Shown in pieces: positions 41,948-49,889 of a DNA stretch of 64,000 nt; positions within the stretch are counted from its first letter, which is position 1, and each line of letters begins with the position of its first letter. The notes beneath the pieces were generated by a model, which was given only the letters and a program-made list of their open reading frames with translations, had not been told where the DNA came from and ran no database searches. Source of the stretch: Lachnospiraceae bacterium (GTDB lineage Bacteria > Bacillota > Clostridia > Lachnospirales > Lachnospiraceae); NCBI GenBank assembly GCA_025758065.1, contig CP107199.1, positions 2,949,501 to 3,013,500 on the forward strand, in the 5' to 3' direction. The position numbers were made by a program, and so were the translations under genes.

Positions 41948-41960
41948 GATAATCAAAATT
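41948..41960 (-). repeat. Right terminal inverted repeat of the mobile element
   Basis: GATAATCAAAATT, exact complement of 16994-17006. Chromosomal sequence is taken to resume just after. Confidence 0.7.
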
Positions 41961-42005
41961 CATATCTAATTTTATATTAAAATATGTCATAACAATAATA
42001 AGAAA

Positions 42006-42038
42006 GAGACTGCACGGATAAAAAGTGCAGTCTTTTTT
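42006..42038 (+). terminator. Terminator right of the element
   Basis: GACTGCAC/GTGCAGTC (42008-42015, 42025-42032) followed by TTTTTT. Before insertion it may have ended the DJ-1 gene transcript, now 25 kb away. Confidence 0.85.
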
Positions 42039-42065
42039 CTATACAATAACTGGAAAAAAGAGGGA

Positions 42066-42224
42066 ATGCCATTGACGTTTGAAGGTGCCAGATTACCGGC
42101 AGATGCGTTTGAAGAAATGGTCGATAAGGCAACTTATGGAGATATGATCCCGGTAGGTAATTTTGTAAAGATCGGAAAATCTCAGATGATTGATATTTAT
42201 AAACTGTGTACAGAAAGAAAATAA
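42066..42224 (+). pseudogene. C-terminal remnant of an iron-containing alcohol dehydrogenase
   Basis: Fifty-two codons from an ATG (MPLTFEGARLPADAFEEMVD, then IPVGNFVKIGKSQMIDIYKL). The pattern GMPLTF...EEMVDKA...VGNFVK...IYKL is that of the last 50 residues of BdhA/FucO-type Fe-alcohol dehydrogenases. The upstream frame (NNWKKEG) also reads as coding but runs into a terminator, and the catalytic and NAD-binding parts are missing. Probably non-functional. Confidence 0.55.
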
Positions 42225-42240
42225 TAACATAAATAGTATA

Positions 42241-42287
42241 AAGACTGCTGTATAACGGAGAAAATCCATTTTGCAGCAGTCTTTTAA
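42241..42287. terminator. Bidirectional terminator
   Basis: AAGACTGCTG (42241-42250) pairs with CAGCAGTCTT (42274-42283), T-rich on the plus side and A-rich on the other. It ends the transporter transcript on the minus strand and the remnant on the plus strand. Confidence 0.75.
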
Positions 42288-42324
42288 TTGGTATAGAAAA
42301 TAATATAAGAGTTATTGGTAAAAA

Positions 42325-43692
42325 CTACATGGAGATCCATCCAAATGCATTTGCAACAGAACTGATAAGGATAATAGCTGCAAAGACAGGACACAGATAT
42401 TGGATCATAAAAAAGAAGATCTTCTTTCTACGGAATGGTTTTCCCTCCAGTGTGACTTCTTCTTCAATCTTTTTTACACCGATGACCTTGGAAACCAGAA
42501 GGCAGGTGGCAATAGCTGCGATGGGCATCATCACAGAATTGGTAAGAAAATCAAAGAAATCCAGAAACTGCATGCCGATGATGGTTACGTTTGCCAGTGG
42601 TCCGTATCCTAGGCAGGACAAAGAACCAAGGGATACCATGATAACTGCCATAACAATGGTAGATTTTTTACGTCCCCAGTACAGCTCATCTTCAAAGGTA
42701 GAAACAGCACTTTCTGTCAGTGCAATGGAGCTGGTCATGGCTGCAAAGAGTACCAATAAGAAGAACAGGATACCAATGCCGGTTCCAAGGCCCATATTGG
42801 CAAATACTTTTGGAATGGTAATAAACATCAGTGCAGGTCCGGCTTTAAGTGTATTCGGATCACCTCCTGAGAAAGCAAATACAGCAGGGATGATCATAAG
42901 ACCGGCCATAATAGCGATAGCAGTATCGAAGATCTCTACATTCTGGGTAGAATCCTCAATAGACATATCCTTTAACATATAGGAGCCGAAAGTAACCAGA
43001 ATGCCCATGGCAATGGACAGTGAGTAGAACATCTGGCCCATAGCGGAAACTACGGTCATCCAGGAAAAGTTTGCCAGGTTTGGTACCAGAAAGTATTTAA
43101 CGCCTTCCAATGCACCAGGTCTGGTAACAGAATAAATGGCAATGATCACAGAAAGCACTACCAGAACCGGCATCATAAATTTGGAAACACGTTCAATGCC
43201 GTTTTGTACACCTGCATAAATAATGCCCAGAGTACAAAAGGTGAAAACAATAAAGCAGATCTCTGTGGAAGCCCCGTTGGAGATAAAAGCGGAAAAATAA
43301 GTATCCGAAGCCAGAGCCTGTGTCTGTCCGCTAAAATAGCCCACCAGATATTTAATGACCCATCCACCAATTACGGAGTAGTAAGGAACGATCAGAATCG
43401 GGATAATGGCATTGATCCAGCCGCCAAGAGACAACCATTTAGACTTCCCAAAGCTTTGGTAAGCACCTACAGGACTCTTTTTTGTCATGCGCCCTAAAGA
43501 CGTTTCTGCTATGATCATGGTGTAGCCAAAGGTAAGGGCCAGAATGATGTAGATCAGTAGAAAGATACCGCCGCCATATTTGGCAGCTAGGTAAGGAAAA
43601 CGCCAGATATTGCCAAGTCCTACGGAAGCTCCCGCTGCAGACAGGACAAATCCGAGCTTTCCTGAGAACGTACTTCGCTTGTTTTTGTTCAT
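42325..43692 (-). CDS. Sodium:neurotransmitter-symporter (NSS) family transporter
   Basis: A 455-residue membrane protein with about 11-12 helices. TM1 has the family signature GASVGLGNIWRFPYLAAKYGG (sodium and substrate site); IYAGVQNGIERVSKFMMP and SMGQ-like AMGQMFYSLSIAMGI follow. Bacterial relatives carry amino acids such as tryptophan, tyrosine or leucine with sodium. ATG 43692 follows AAAGGGG on the minus strand. Stands alone between terminators. Substrate not deducible. Confidence 0.92.
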   Translation of the reverse strand: MNKNKRSTFSGKLGFVLSAAGASVGLGNIWRFPYLAAKYGGGIFLLIYIILALTFGYTMIIAETSLGRMTKKSPVGAYQSFGKSKWLSLGGWINAIIPILIVPYYSVIGGWVIKYLVGYFSGQTQALASDTYFSAFISNGASTEICFIVFTFCTLGIIYAGVQNGIERVSKFMMPVLVVLSVIIAIYSVTRPGALEGVKYFLVPNLANFSWMTVVSAMGQMFYSLSIAMGILVTFGSYMLKDMSIEDSTQNVEIFDTAIAIMAGLMIIPAVFAFSGGDPNTLKAGPALMFITIPKVFANMGLGTGIGILFFLLVLFAAMTSSIALTESAVSTFEDELYWGRKKSTIVMAVIMVSLGSLSCLGYGPLANVTIIGMQFLDFFDFLTNSVMMPIAAIATCLLVSKVIGVKKIEEEVTLEGKPFRRKKIFFFMIQYLCPVFAAIILISSVANAFGWISM

Positions 43693-43809
43693 GTGATTTA
43701 ACCCCTTTATTTTGTATAATTTGATCTTTATCTGAACTAGTTTATCATAAGAAGAGGTAAAAAGCAATTAGGGACATCTGCTTCCAGAAAACCTGAAAAC
43801 CGGCAGAAA

Positions 43810-43837
43810 AAAACGCCTGGATTTACGCAGGCGTTTT
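43810..43837. terminator. Bidirectional terminator
   Basis: AAAACGCCTG/CAGGCGTTTT palindrome with an eight-base loop, between the transporter and the CobW-like gene (both minus strand). Confidence 0.8.
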
Positions 43838-43867
43838 AGGAAAATACAGGTAGTGATCAGATCACAA

Positions 43868-44806
43868 TTATCCTTTTTTCCAGGTGATCTTCTTTTGGAT
43901 CATCTTGTTTAATGCTACATGGCGGATGGGCTGCCTTTGGATATCTGTTCCGATAAATACAGCCTTTCCTGTTTTTAATGGCTCACAGCCTGTAATACCG
44001 TAGCGGCTGTCAGCCACATCAAACTGGAACCAGTGTGATCCCGCAGGAAGCTGGCCTTTGGCACGGAATACATTTCCGAATTGTCCGCGGATCAGGTCCT
44101 CTAAAAATATCAGGAGAGATTCCGGGGAAGCAAAATAAGCATTTTCAATGGAAAAGGTATCAGGCAGTTCTTCACTTTCAATAGCTTTGGATTCATAAAT
44201 CTGTCCGTCATAGCCTGTTTCAAGAATCCGCAGCCAGTCTTTTTCAGGAAGAGAAGAGTAGTGGTCTGTATAAATAGTGGCGGTGGGATTTATTTTGGTT
44301 AAGATCTGTCTGGCTTCTTCTTTTTCTTCCGGTGAAGCCTGTTCAGATTTTGACAGGAAAATAGTTCCCGCTTCCCGGATCTGGTTTTCGTAGAGAGCAG
44401 GATATTCTTTTAAATAACGTCTGCAGCTGTAAATATCTGCGATGGTTACAGGAGATAAAATGGAAATCCGCTGATATTCGATCTTTTTTACATTTTCCAG
44501 TACATTGCCTAACATGCCTACACCTGTTGGTTCGATCACCAGATATTCAGGATCAATGGTATTGGCAATAGAAAGGACGGACAGGGAAAAATCTCCTTTA
44601 GCGGAGCAGCAGATGCAGCCTTCTGTCATTTCCCAGATATTAACAGGGCTTTGGCCTTCTTCTGCACGCAGACGGTCTGCGTCAATGCCGGCAGTGCCGT
44701 ACTCATTTTCAAGTATGGCAAAATCTTTTCCGGTATGTTTTGCGAAAGCTTTAATAAAAGTAGTTTTTCCTGCGCCCAGAAAGCCGGATACGATCAATAT
44801 TTTCAT
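43868..44806 (-). CDS. CobW/COG0523-type GTP-binding metallochaperone-like protein
   Basis: A 312-residue G3E GTPase: P-loop GFLGAGKTTF, metal-binding TEGCICCSAKGD (CxCC), EPTGVG switch, and a CobW C-terminal domain (HWFQFDVADSRYG region). COG0523 proteins deliver zinc, cobalt or other metals to enzymes; the neighbour adh is zinc-dependent but a link is speculative. ATG 44806 follows AGGGGTT on the minus strand. Not part of the cobalamin run at 1-6277. Relatives in Clostridia also act in corrinoid and vinyl-type methyltransferase systems. Confidence 0.85.
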   Translation of the reverse strand: MKILIVSGFLGAGKTTFIKAFAKHTGKDFAILENEYGTAGIDADRLRAEEGQSPVNIWEMTEGCICCSAKGDFSLSVLSIANTIDPEYLVIEPTGVGMLGNVLENVKKIEYQRISILSPVTIADIYSCRRYLKEYPALYENQIREAGTIFLSKSEQASPEEKEEARQILTKINPTATIYTDHYSSLPEKDWLRILETGYDGQIYESKAIESEELPDTFSIENAYFASPESLLIFLEDLIRGQFGNVFRAKGQLPAGSHWFQFDVADSRYGITGCEPLKTGKAVFIGTDIQRQPIRHVALNKMIQKKITWKKG

Positions 44807-44890
44807 ATGATAACCCCTAAATCCCCGATTCCCAGAGTCAGAGCTCTGTTTTCTTAATTTTCTTAAAATAGTAGAATAATAGTAGAACAA

Positions 44891-44911
44891 GAACGCGCCA
44901 ATGGCGCGTTC
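44891..44911. terminator. Hairpin between adh and the CobW-like gene
   Basis: GAACGCGCC/GGCGCGTTC nine-base stem, three-base loop. Located after adh on the minus strand; the T-run is weak on both sides. Confidence 0.6.
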
Positions 44912-44946
44912 TCATAATAAATCAGACTGTTCAGTCATTCAATTTG

Positions 44947-46008
44947 TTATTCTTCGATCACAACAACTGGCTTGATAAGTTCAGCTGGCTTGTCTCTCAT
45001 AAGGAACAGTGCTTCTTCCAGGTGATCCCAGCCTTTGAATACGTGAGTGCTTAATGGGGAAACATCCAGTTTCCCAGCAGATACTAAAGCTCCCAGTTTT
45101 TCCATACGTAAACGTCCGCCTGGCATTAAACCACCATTGATCTGCTTATGGCCCATACCTACGCCCCATTCAGTACGTGGGATATCAATGGTATCACCGG
45201 AGCCAAGGTAGTTTACATTACCGATCTTGCCGCCTGGCTTTAAGCACTTAACGGCTTCCGCAAAGGTTTCAACACCGCCGCCGGCGATCACAACCTTATC
45301 AACGCCCTTGCCGTCTGTCATATCCATAACCTGTTTCCAGATCGGGCCATTTTTGTAGCTTATGAAATCAGTAGCACCGTACTTCTTTGCAGCCTCTACG
45401 CAGACAGGACGGGTTCCTACTGCGATGATGCGGGAAGCGCCGCGCATGTTGGTTCCTGCTACGGACATAAGTCCTACAGGTCCGATACCAACTACCAGTA
45501 CAGTATCACCAAACTGGACATCTGCTAACTCAACGCCGTGGAAGCCGGTAGGAACCATATCAGACAGCATACATGCATCGGTTGGGCTGATATTGGATGG
45601 CAGTAGTGCCAGGTTTCCGTCTGCATCATTTACATGGAAATATTCAGAGAATACGCCGTCTTTGAAGTTGGAGAATTTCCAGCCTGCTAACATGCCGCCT
45701 GAGTGCATGGAGTAGCCGGCCTGAGCCTCTAAGGAGTTCCAGTCAGGAGTGATAGCAGGAACTAATACACGGTCGCCAGGCTTAAAATCCTTTACCATAG
45801 AACCAACTTCAACAACTTCTGCACAGCACTCGTGCCCTAAGATCATGTTGTGACGGTCGCCGATAGCGCCTTCCCAGAGAGTGTGCACATCGGAGGTGCA
45901 GATGGCAACTGCTAATGGCTTACAGATGGCATCCATTGGTCCACATGCAGGACGATCTTTCTCGATCCATCCAGATTCTCCGATTTTTAACATTGCATAA
46001 CCCTTCAT
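44947..46008 (-). CDS. adh: NADP-dependent secondary alcohol (isopropanol-type) zinc dehydrogenase
   Basis: A 353-residue cytoplasmic enzyme very like Thermoanaerobacter brockii ADH: start MKGYAMLKIGESGWIEKDRP, zinc ligands in VAICTSDVHT and LGHECCAEVVEVG, SDMVPTGFHGVELAD, Rossmann GIGPVGLMSVAG, and NADP-type VGTRPVCV. It interconverts secondary alcohols and ketones with NADP(H). The ribosome site AAGGAG precedes ATG 46008. A 200-bp upstream gap holds the promoter; no operator recognised. Length is as in TBADH (352). Confidence 0.93.
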   Translation of the reverse strand: MKGYAMLKIGESGWIEKDRPACGPMDAICKPLAVAICTSDVHTLWEGAIGDRHNMILGHECCAEVVEVGSMVKDFKPGDRVLVPAITPDWNSLEAQAGYSMHSGGMLAGWKFSNFKDGVFSEYFHVNDADGNLALLPSNISPTDACMLSDMVPTGFHGVELADVQFGDTVLVVGIGPVGLMSVAGTNMRGASRIIAVGTRPVCVEAAKKYGATDFISYKNGPIWKQVMDMTDGKGVDKVVIAGGGVETFAEAVKCLKPGGKIGNVNYLGSGDTIDIPRTEWGVGMGHKQINGGLMPGGRLRMEKLGALVSAGKLDVSPLSTHVFKGWDHLEEALFLMRDKPAELIKPVVVIEE

Positions 46009-46208
46009 AAATAATGTTCTCCTTTCAGTGATGCGTTATATAGTTTTGTTTGTTAAAAAAATATCATCTGATAGTTAAAAATATATCACTAAAAGGTCAT
46101 AAAATCAATGGATACTTTATAGGCATATTTCACAATATTTTGAGTATCTTTTTAGAACAAATGCCAGAAAAGTTATTAAAAGGTATCTTTAAAGCAGATA
46201 AGGGATCG

Positions 46209-46877
46209 TCAGTAAAGGTCATGAAACAATTTTAAAGCAGAAGAGATACTAATGCCAAAACGGTCACATCCGGCTTTTTCCATAGCACGGATGGTTTCTA
46301 AGGTCCTGATCCCGCCAGCGGCTTTGATCTTAATCCGCCCTTTCGCTGCATCTGACATAAGTTGTATATGGGAGAGGACAGATGGGTGGGAAGGATACCA
46401 GCCGGTGCTGGTCTTTACATAGTCTGCTTCGGCCTGAATACATAGGTTTACAGCACGATGGATCTCTTCTCCTGTCAGCTGGGGGGCTTCGATGATGACC
46501 TTTAAGATATCTTTGCCTGCTGCTTCACGGACAGCAGCAATATCTTCCAGTACATATTGGTCTTCATGGCTTCTTAAGGCTGTTAAATTCATAACCATGT
46601 CCAATTCCTCACATCCGGCTTCACGCAGTTCTTTTGCCTGTCTGTATTTCTGGCTGGTAGTATCCCCGCCTCCGGGAAAGCTGATGACACCACCGGCATG
46701 GATATCCGGATAAGGGGCAAGTTTTTCTGCCACATAGGATGAAAAAGCGGGCAGTGTAAAAGCAGCAGCAAAGCGGCAATGTATGGCTGCTTCTATCATG
46801 GCGTCGATCTCATCGCGGGTGTGAAATGCCTGGACACAGCTAATGTCGGTTTTTCTTGCAAGTTCTGTAAGGCGCAT
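46209..46877 (-). CDS. deoC: Deoxyribose-phosphate aldolase
   Basis: A 222-residue class I aldolase that splits 2-deoxyribose-5-phosphate into glyceraldehyde-3-phosphate and acetaldehyde. It shows DELDMVMN-like CEELDMVMNL, DILKVIIEAP and the Schiff-base lysine in ADYVKTSTGWYPSHPSV, then IKAAGGIRTLE. ATG 46877 is two bases after the gntR stop, with AAGGAG inside the gntR end, so the two genes are coupled. The acetaldehyde product could feed nearby alcohol metabolism; that is inference. Confidence 0.93.
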   Translation of the reverse strand: MRLTELARKTDISCVQAFHTRDEIDAMIEAAIHCRFAAAFTLPAFSSYVAEKLAPYPDIHAGGVISFPGGGDTTSQKYRQAKELREAGCEELDMVMNLTALRSHEDQYVLEDIAAVREAAGKDILKVIIEAPQLTGEEIHRAVNLCIQAEADYVKTSTGWYPSHPSVLSHIQLMSDAAKGRIKIKAAGGIRTLETIRAMEKAGCDRFGISISSALKLFHDLY

Positions 46878-46878
46878 A

Positions 46879-47598
46879 TTATTTGCTCCTTCCTTTTCCT
46901 GAGATTTCGGCTTCATATTGGCTGCCGATGATACGTACATGGTCGATACTTACCGGTGTATCTTTATAATAGGATATACGCCGGATCACTAAAAGAGCGG
47001 TTTTAGGTTCCACGTCTAAAACGCGGGCTTCTAAAAAGTCTGCAGATTTGGCAGAGATCTTATCTTTGGTAGAGTCAATGAACAGGTTATAGTTTTCCTC
47101 CAGAAATTGATACAGAGCCACAAAATGACCGCTGTGATGTTCGATGCCTGGAACCTTTGCATATTCAATATAGTTTTCCATTAAAGTCACAGGCCGGCCA
47201 TCTGCCAGCTGTAAACGCTGGATGCGGGCAACAGGCGTTCCTTCTGGTATAAAAAGGTCTGTGGCAATATCCCTGGAAGCCGGGATAACGTCGATCATCA
47301 TGCTTCCTGTAGTCACATCATGGCCACGCTTTCGTAAGGACTCAGTTACAGAAGTTACCTGATTGTAATTCTGGGTAGTGCGGGTATCCATGACCATGGT
47401 GCCGCAGCCCTGGCGGACACTTAAAATGCCTTCATCAGAAAGAAGCTTTACTGCCTTTCGGATAGTAGTGCGGCTGACCTGATACAGGGTTTCAAGCTCC
47501 TGCTCTGTGGGAAGAAAGCTTCCCGGCGGGTAGGTGCCGCCTTTGATGGCAGATTTTATTTTATCGTATATTTTTATGTAGATCGGTTTGTTTGTCAT
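46879..47598 (-). CDS. GntR/HutC-family regulator
   Basis: A 239-residue repressor-type protein: N-terminal winged helix (IYIKIYDKIKSAIKGGTYPP, TEQELETLYQVSRTTIRKAV, GILSVRQGCGTMV) and a UTRA ligand domain (VARIQRLQLADGRPVTLMEN to the end). Likely controls deoC, with which it is co-transcribed; the ligand may be a sugar phosphate. ATG 47598 follows AGGGGGAACG. Operator may be in the 325-bp region upstream, which holds a long palindrome. Confidence 0.9.
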   Translation of the reverse strand: MTNKPIYIKIYDKIKSAIKGGTYPPGSFLPTEQELETLYQVSRTTIRKAVKLLSDEGILSVRQGCGTMVMDTRTTQNYNQVTSVTESLRKRGHDVTTGSMMIDVIPASRDIATDLFIPEGTPVARIQRLQLADGRPVTLMENYIEYAKVPGIEHHSGHFVALYQFLEENYNLFIDSTKDKISAKSADFLEARVLDVEPKTALLVIRRISYYKDTPVSIDHVRIIGSQYEAEISGKGRSK

Positions 47599-47728
47599 AT
47601 TGCGTTCCCCCTGTGTGTTTCTTCTGCCTGCCTGGACAGGTTTCATTTATTGATCGTGCCGGATTTCAGACTTTTTGATCCCAACATCAGTATTATATAT
47701 ATATTGCAGAAAAAACGCAAATTCTGAT

Positions 47729-47854
47729 ACCGGTACATCGTTTTCGAAATAACTATGCCACTCGCTTGTCTGCGGATCTGATCGCACAGGAACTGTACAC
47801 TCAAATCCGCATCCTGCGTGATCAGTACAGTTATTTACCAAACGATGTACTGGT
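47729..47854. repeat. 126-bp imperfect palindrome between gntR and the cupin gene
   Basis: Outer arms ACCGGTACATCGTTT (47729) and AAACGATGTACTGGT (47840) pair in all but one position (a G-T pair). Inner parts GAAATAACT/AGTTATTT, GCGGAT/ATCCGC and TGATCGCACAGGA/TCCTGCGTGATCA continue toward the centre. The family differs in sequence from the 163-bp palindromes. May be a fold-back element or a large operator. Confidence 0.75.
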
Positions 47855-47887
47855 CATGTGACCCATAAACAATAACAACCTTAACTA

Positions 47888-47916
47888 TTGACGCTGCTGG
47901 ACAGGATTTATATAAT
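47888..47916 (+). promoter_or_regulatory. Promoter of the cupin gene
   Basis: TTGACG (47888-47893), 17-base spacer, TATAAT (47911-47916). Transcription would start near 47923, at the beginning of the palindrome-family fragment at 47926-47948. Confidence 0.75.
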
Positions 47917-47925
47917 GGTGTAGAT

Positions 47926-47948
47926 ACAGAAAGATTCCGAGAGAACAT
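47926..47948 (+). repeat. Terminal fragment of the 163-bp palindrome family in a leader
   Basis: Twenty-three bases identical to the right end of the copy at 55659-55821 (ending AGATTCCGAGAGAACAT). It forms the start of the cupin-gene leader, 23 bases before ATG 47972. Confidence 0.65.
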
Positions 47949-47971
47949 TAGAGTCAACAAGGAGGAAAATT

Positions 47972-48316
47972 ATGGATTATCCGGATAAAGATCAAAGATG
48001 GGTATTTCATGGAAAAACTGAGGCGCAGGAGATGGATCCGGGAGTAGTGCGCCGGATTTTAGCTTATTGTAATGATGCTATGTGTGTGGAGAATACCTTT
48101 AAAAAAGGGGCCATCGGTGCGTTGCACAATCATCCGCATACCCAGATCACCTATGTGGCATCTGGTAAGTTTGAATTTACCATAGACGGAGAGGTGCATA
48201 CAGTCAGTGCAGGAGATACGCTGCTGAAACAGGATGGGGTAATGCATGGCTGTACCTGTCTGGAAGATGGTATTCTGATCGATATTTTTACTCCAATGAG
48301 AGAGGATTTCCTGTAA
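47972..48316 (+). CDS. Cupin-domain protein
   Basis: A 114-residue single cupin: motif 1 GALHNHPHTQITYVASGKFEF with metal histidines, motif 2 GDTLLKQDGVMHGCTCLEDG. Many such proteins are small isomerases or sensors of sugar acids; no substrate is evident. ATG 47972 follows AAGGAGG. It has its own promoter and leader (see 47888-47948) and is divergent from gntR-deoC, which hints at carbohydrate-linked regulation. Confidence 0.85.
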   Translation: MDYPDKDQRWVFHGKTEAQEMDPGVVRRILAYCNDAMCVENTFKKGAIGALHNHPHTQITYVASGKFEFTIDGEVHTVSAGDTLLKQDGVMHGCTCLEDGILIDIFTPMREDFL

Positions 48317-48459
48317 GATCAGGCTGTAACATAAATTTCTGAAAGTTATCAAAAAATACTAGCCTTTTTTTTACCTCCATGCTATAATGCTAACTTGAAG
48401 TGTAGCGCCCTCATGGATATGGGCGAATCACATATATTTTCAAGGAGGAACCCGTAGAA

Positions 48460-49746
48460 ATGAGTGTACAGGTAGAAAAATTAGAGAAGAATATGGCAAA
48501 ACTGACTGTAGAAGTCAGCGCTGAGGATTTTAAGGCTGCGATCAAGAAAGCGTTTAATAAGAACAAGAACCGCTTCTCCATCCCAGGCTTCCGTAAAGGA
48601 AAAGCTCCTCAGGCTATGATCGAAAAGATGTATGGCGAAGGCGTATTCTATGAGGATGCAGCTGATGAAGCGATCAACGCTTCCTACGCTGAGGCTATGA
48701 AGGAAAGCGGACTGGACATCGTTTCCAGACCAGAAGTTACCATCGAAAAGATCGGCAAAGATGAGCCATTTGTATACAGTGCATTAGTAGCAGTTAAGCC
48801 AGAAGTTACTTTAGGACAGTACAAGGGCGTAGAAGTAGAGAAGGCTGACGCTTCTGTAAGTGCAGAGGATGTTGAGGCTGAATTAAAGAAGGTTCAGGAG
48901 CAGAACGCAAGACTGCTTACAGTTGAAGACCGTGGAGTAGAAGACGGCGACCAGACCGTTATCGACTTCGAAGGCTTTGTAGACGGAAAGGGCTTTGAAG
49001 GCGGAAAGGCTGAGGACTATCCATTAACCATCGGTTCCCATTCCTTTATCGATACCTTTGAAGAACAGCTGATCGGCAAGAAGATCGGTGAAGAGTGCGA
49101 AGTAAACGTAACTTTCCCAACCGAGTACCATGCAGCAGATCTGGCTGGAAAGCCAGCTACCTTTAAGGTAACTGTTAAGGAAATCAAGGTAAAAGAACTT
49201 CCAGAGTTAAATGATGAGTTCGCATCTGAGGTTTCTGAATTCGATACATTAGATGAGTACAAGAAAGACGTTGAGAAGAAGTTAGCTGAGAAGAAAGAAA
49301 TCGAAGCAAACTCCAAGAACGAAGACGCTGTAGTTGCTAAGGTAGTTGAGAATGCATCTATGGAGATCCCGGACAAGATGATCGATGCCCAGGCAGAGAA
49401 CATGGTTCAGGATATGGCCCGCCGTATGCAGAGCCAGGGACTGTCTCTGGATATGTACTTAAAGTACACAGGTATGACTGTAGAGCAGATGAAGGAGCAG
49501 GCTCGTCCAGATGCTGAAAAGAGAATCCGCACCAGACTGGTTCTGGAAGCAGTTGCCCAGGCTGAGAACATCCAGATCTCTGATGAGAAGGTTGACGAAG
49601 AAGTAGCTAAGATGGCAGAAGCTTACAAGATGGAAGTTGACAAGTTAAAGAGCTACATGAGCGAAAGCGATATTAAGCAGATGAAGGAAGACTTAGCTGT
49701 ACAGCAGGCAGTTGATCTGTTAGTAGCAGAAGCTAAGCTGGCTTAA
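48460..49746 (+). CDS. tig: Trigger factor
   Basis: A 428-residue ribosome-bound chaperone. The N-terminal ribosome-binding domain has the signature PGFRKGKAP (around residues 43-51). A FKBP-type peptidyl-prolyl isomerase domain follows (about 150-240: GDQTVIDFEGFVDGKGF, GSHSFIDTFEEQLIG). The C-terminal helical chaperone arms complete it. ATG 48460 follows CAAGGAGG. TATAAT at 48383-48388 marks a likely promoter. Highly biased codons, as for abundant proteins. It heads the quality-control run tig-clpP-clpX-lon. Confidence 0.96.
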   Translation: MSVQVEKLEKNMAKLTVEVSAEDFKAAIKKAFNKNKNRFSIPGFRKGKAPQAMIEKMYGEGVFYEDAADEAINASYAEAMKESGLDIVSRPEVTIEKIGKDEPFVYSALVAVKPEVTLGQYKGVEVEKADASVSAEDVEAELKKVQEQNARLLTVEDRGVEDGDQTVIDFEGFVDGKGFEGGKAEDYPLTIGSHSFIDTFEEQLIGKKIGEECEVNVTFPTEYHAADLAGKPATFKVTVKEIKVKELPELNDEFASEVSEFDTLDEYKKDVEKKLAEKKEIEANSKNEDAVVAKVVENASMEIPDKMIDAQAENMVQDMARRMQSQGLSLDMYLKYTGMTVEQMKEQARPDAEKRIRTRLVLEAVAQAENIQISDEKVDEEVAKMAEAYKMEVDKLKSYMSESDIKQMKEDLAVQQAVDLLVAEAKLA

Positions 49747-49767
49747 TCAATTAAAATAATCTTACTA

Positions 49768-49812
49768 AAGAGACCGGGGGGATTCTCTGCAGAGAGTCTC
49801 CTTGGTTTTGTA
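49768..49812 (+). terminator. Hairpin after tig
   Basis: GACTCTCTGCAGAGAATC-type pairing with outer ACCGGGGGGA/TCTCCTTGGT, followed by TTTTG. Likely lowers transcription into clpP. Confidence 0.6.
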
Positions 49813-49889
49813 TATTAAACATATATCTGGGAAAAATTCCCACTATGGGGTCAAAAACAGATATAAAGATCATAACGGAGGATGGTTAT

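Larger units (their letters stand above)
16994..41960. mobile_element. Composite Tn1549/Tn916-like element, probably mobilisable only
   Basis: Bounded by a perfect 13-bp inverted repeat (AATTTTGATTATC at 16994-17006, complement at 41948-41960). Near both ends is the same 24-bp direct repeat with two TTTACTAC units. The right end carries sigma factor, HTH, xis and tyrosine integrase in the Tn1549 order; the left end carries the RepA-like, DUF5348, PcfB, VirD4 and Maff2 genes. The expected VirB4, VirB6, PrgI, peptidase and topoisomerase genes are missing; 22744 to about 38768 is filled by other modules. Native genes lie immediately outside (DJ-1; Fe-ADH remnant). No tRNA gene is at either edge. 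Exact termini are inferred. Confidence 0.82.

Noticed and set aside
43868..44806. CobW-like gene as part of cobalamin synthesis
   Set aside because: It lies 37 kb from the cob genes with other neighbours, and the COG0523 family is broad, so only a metallochaperone-like call is kept.
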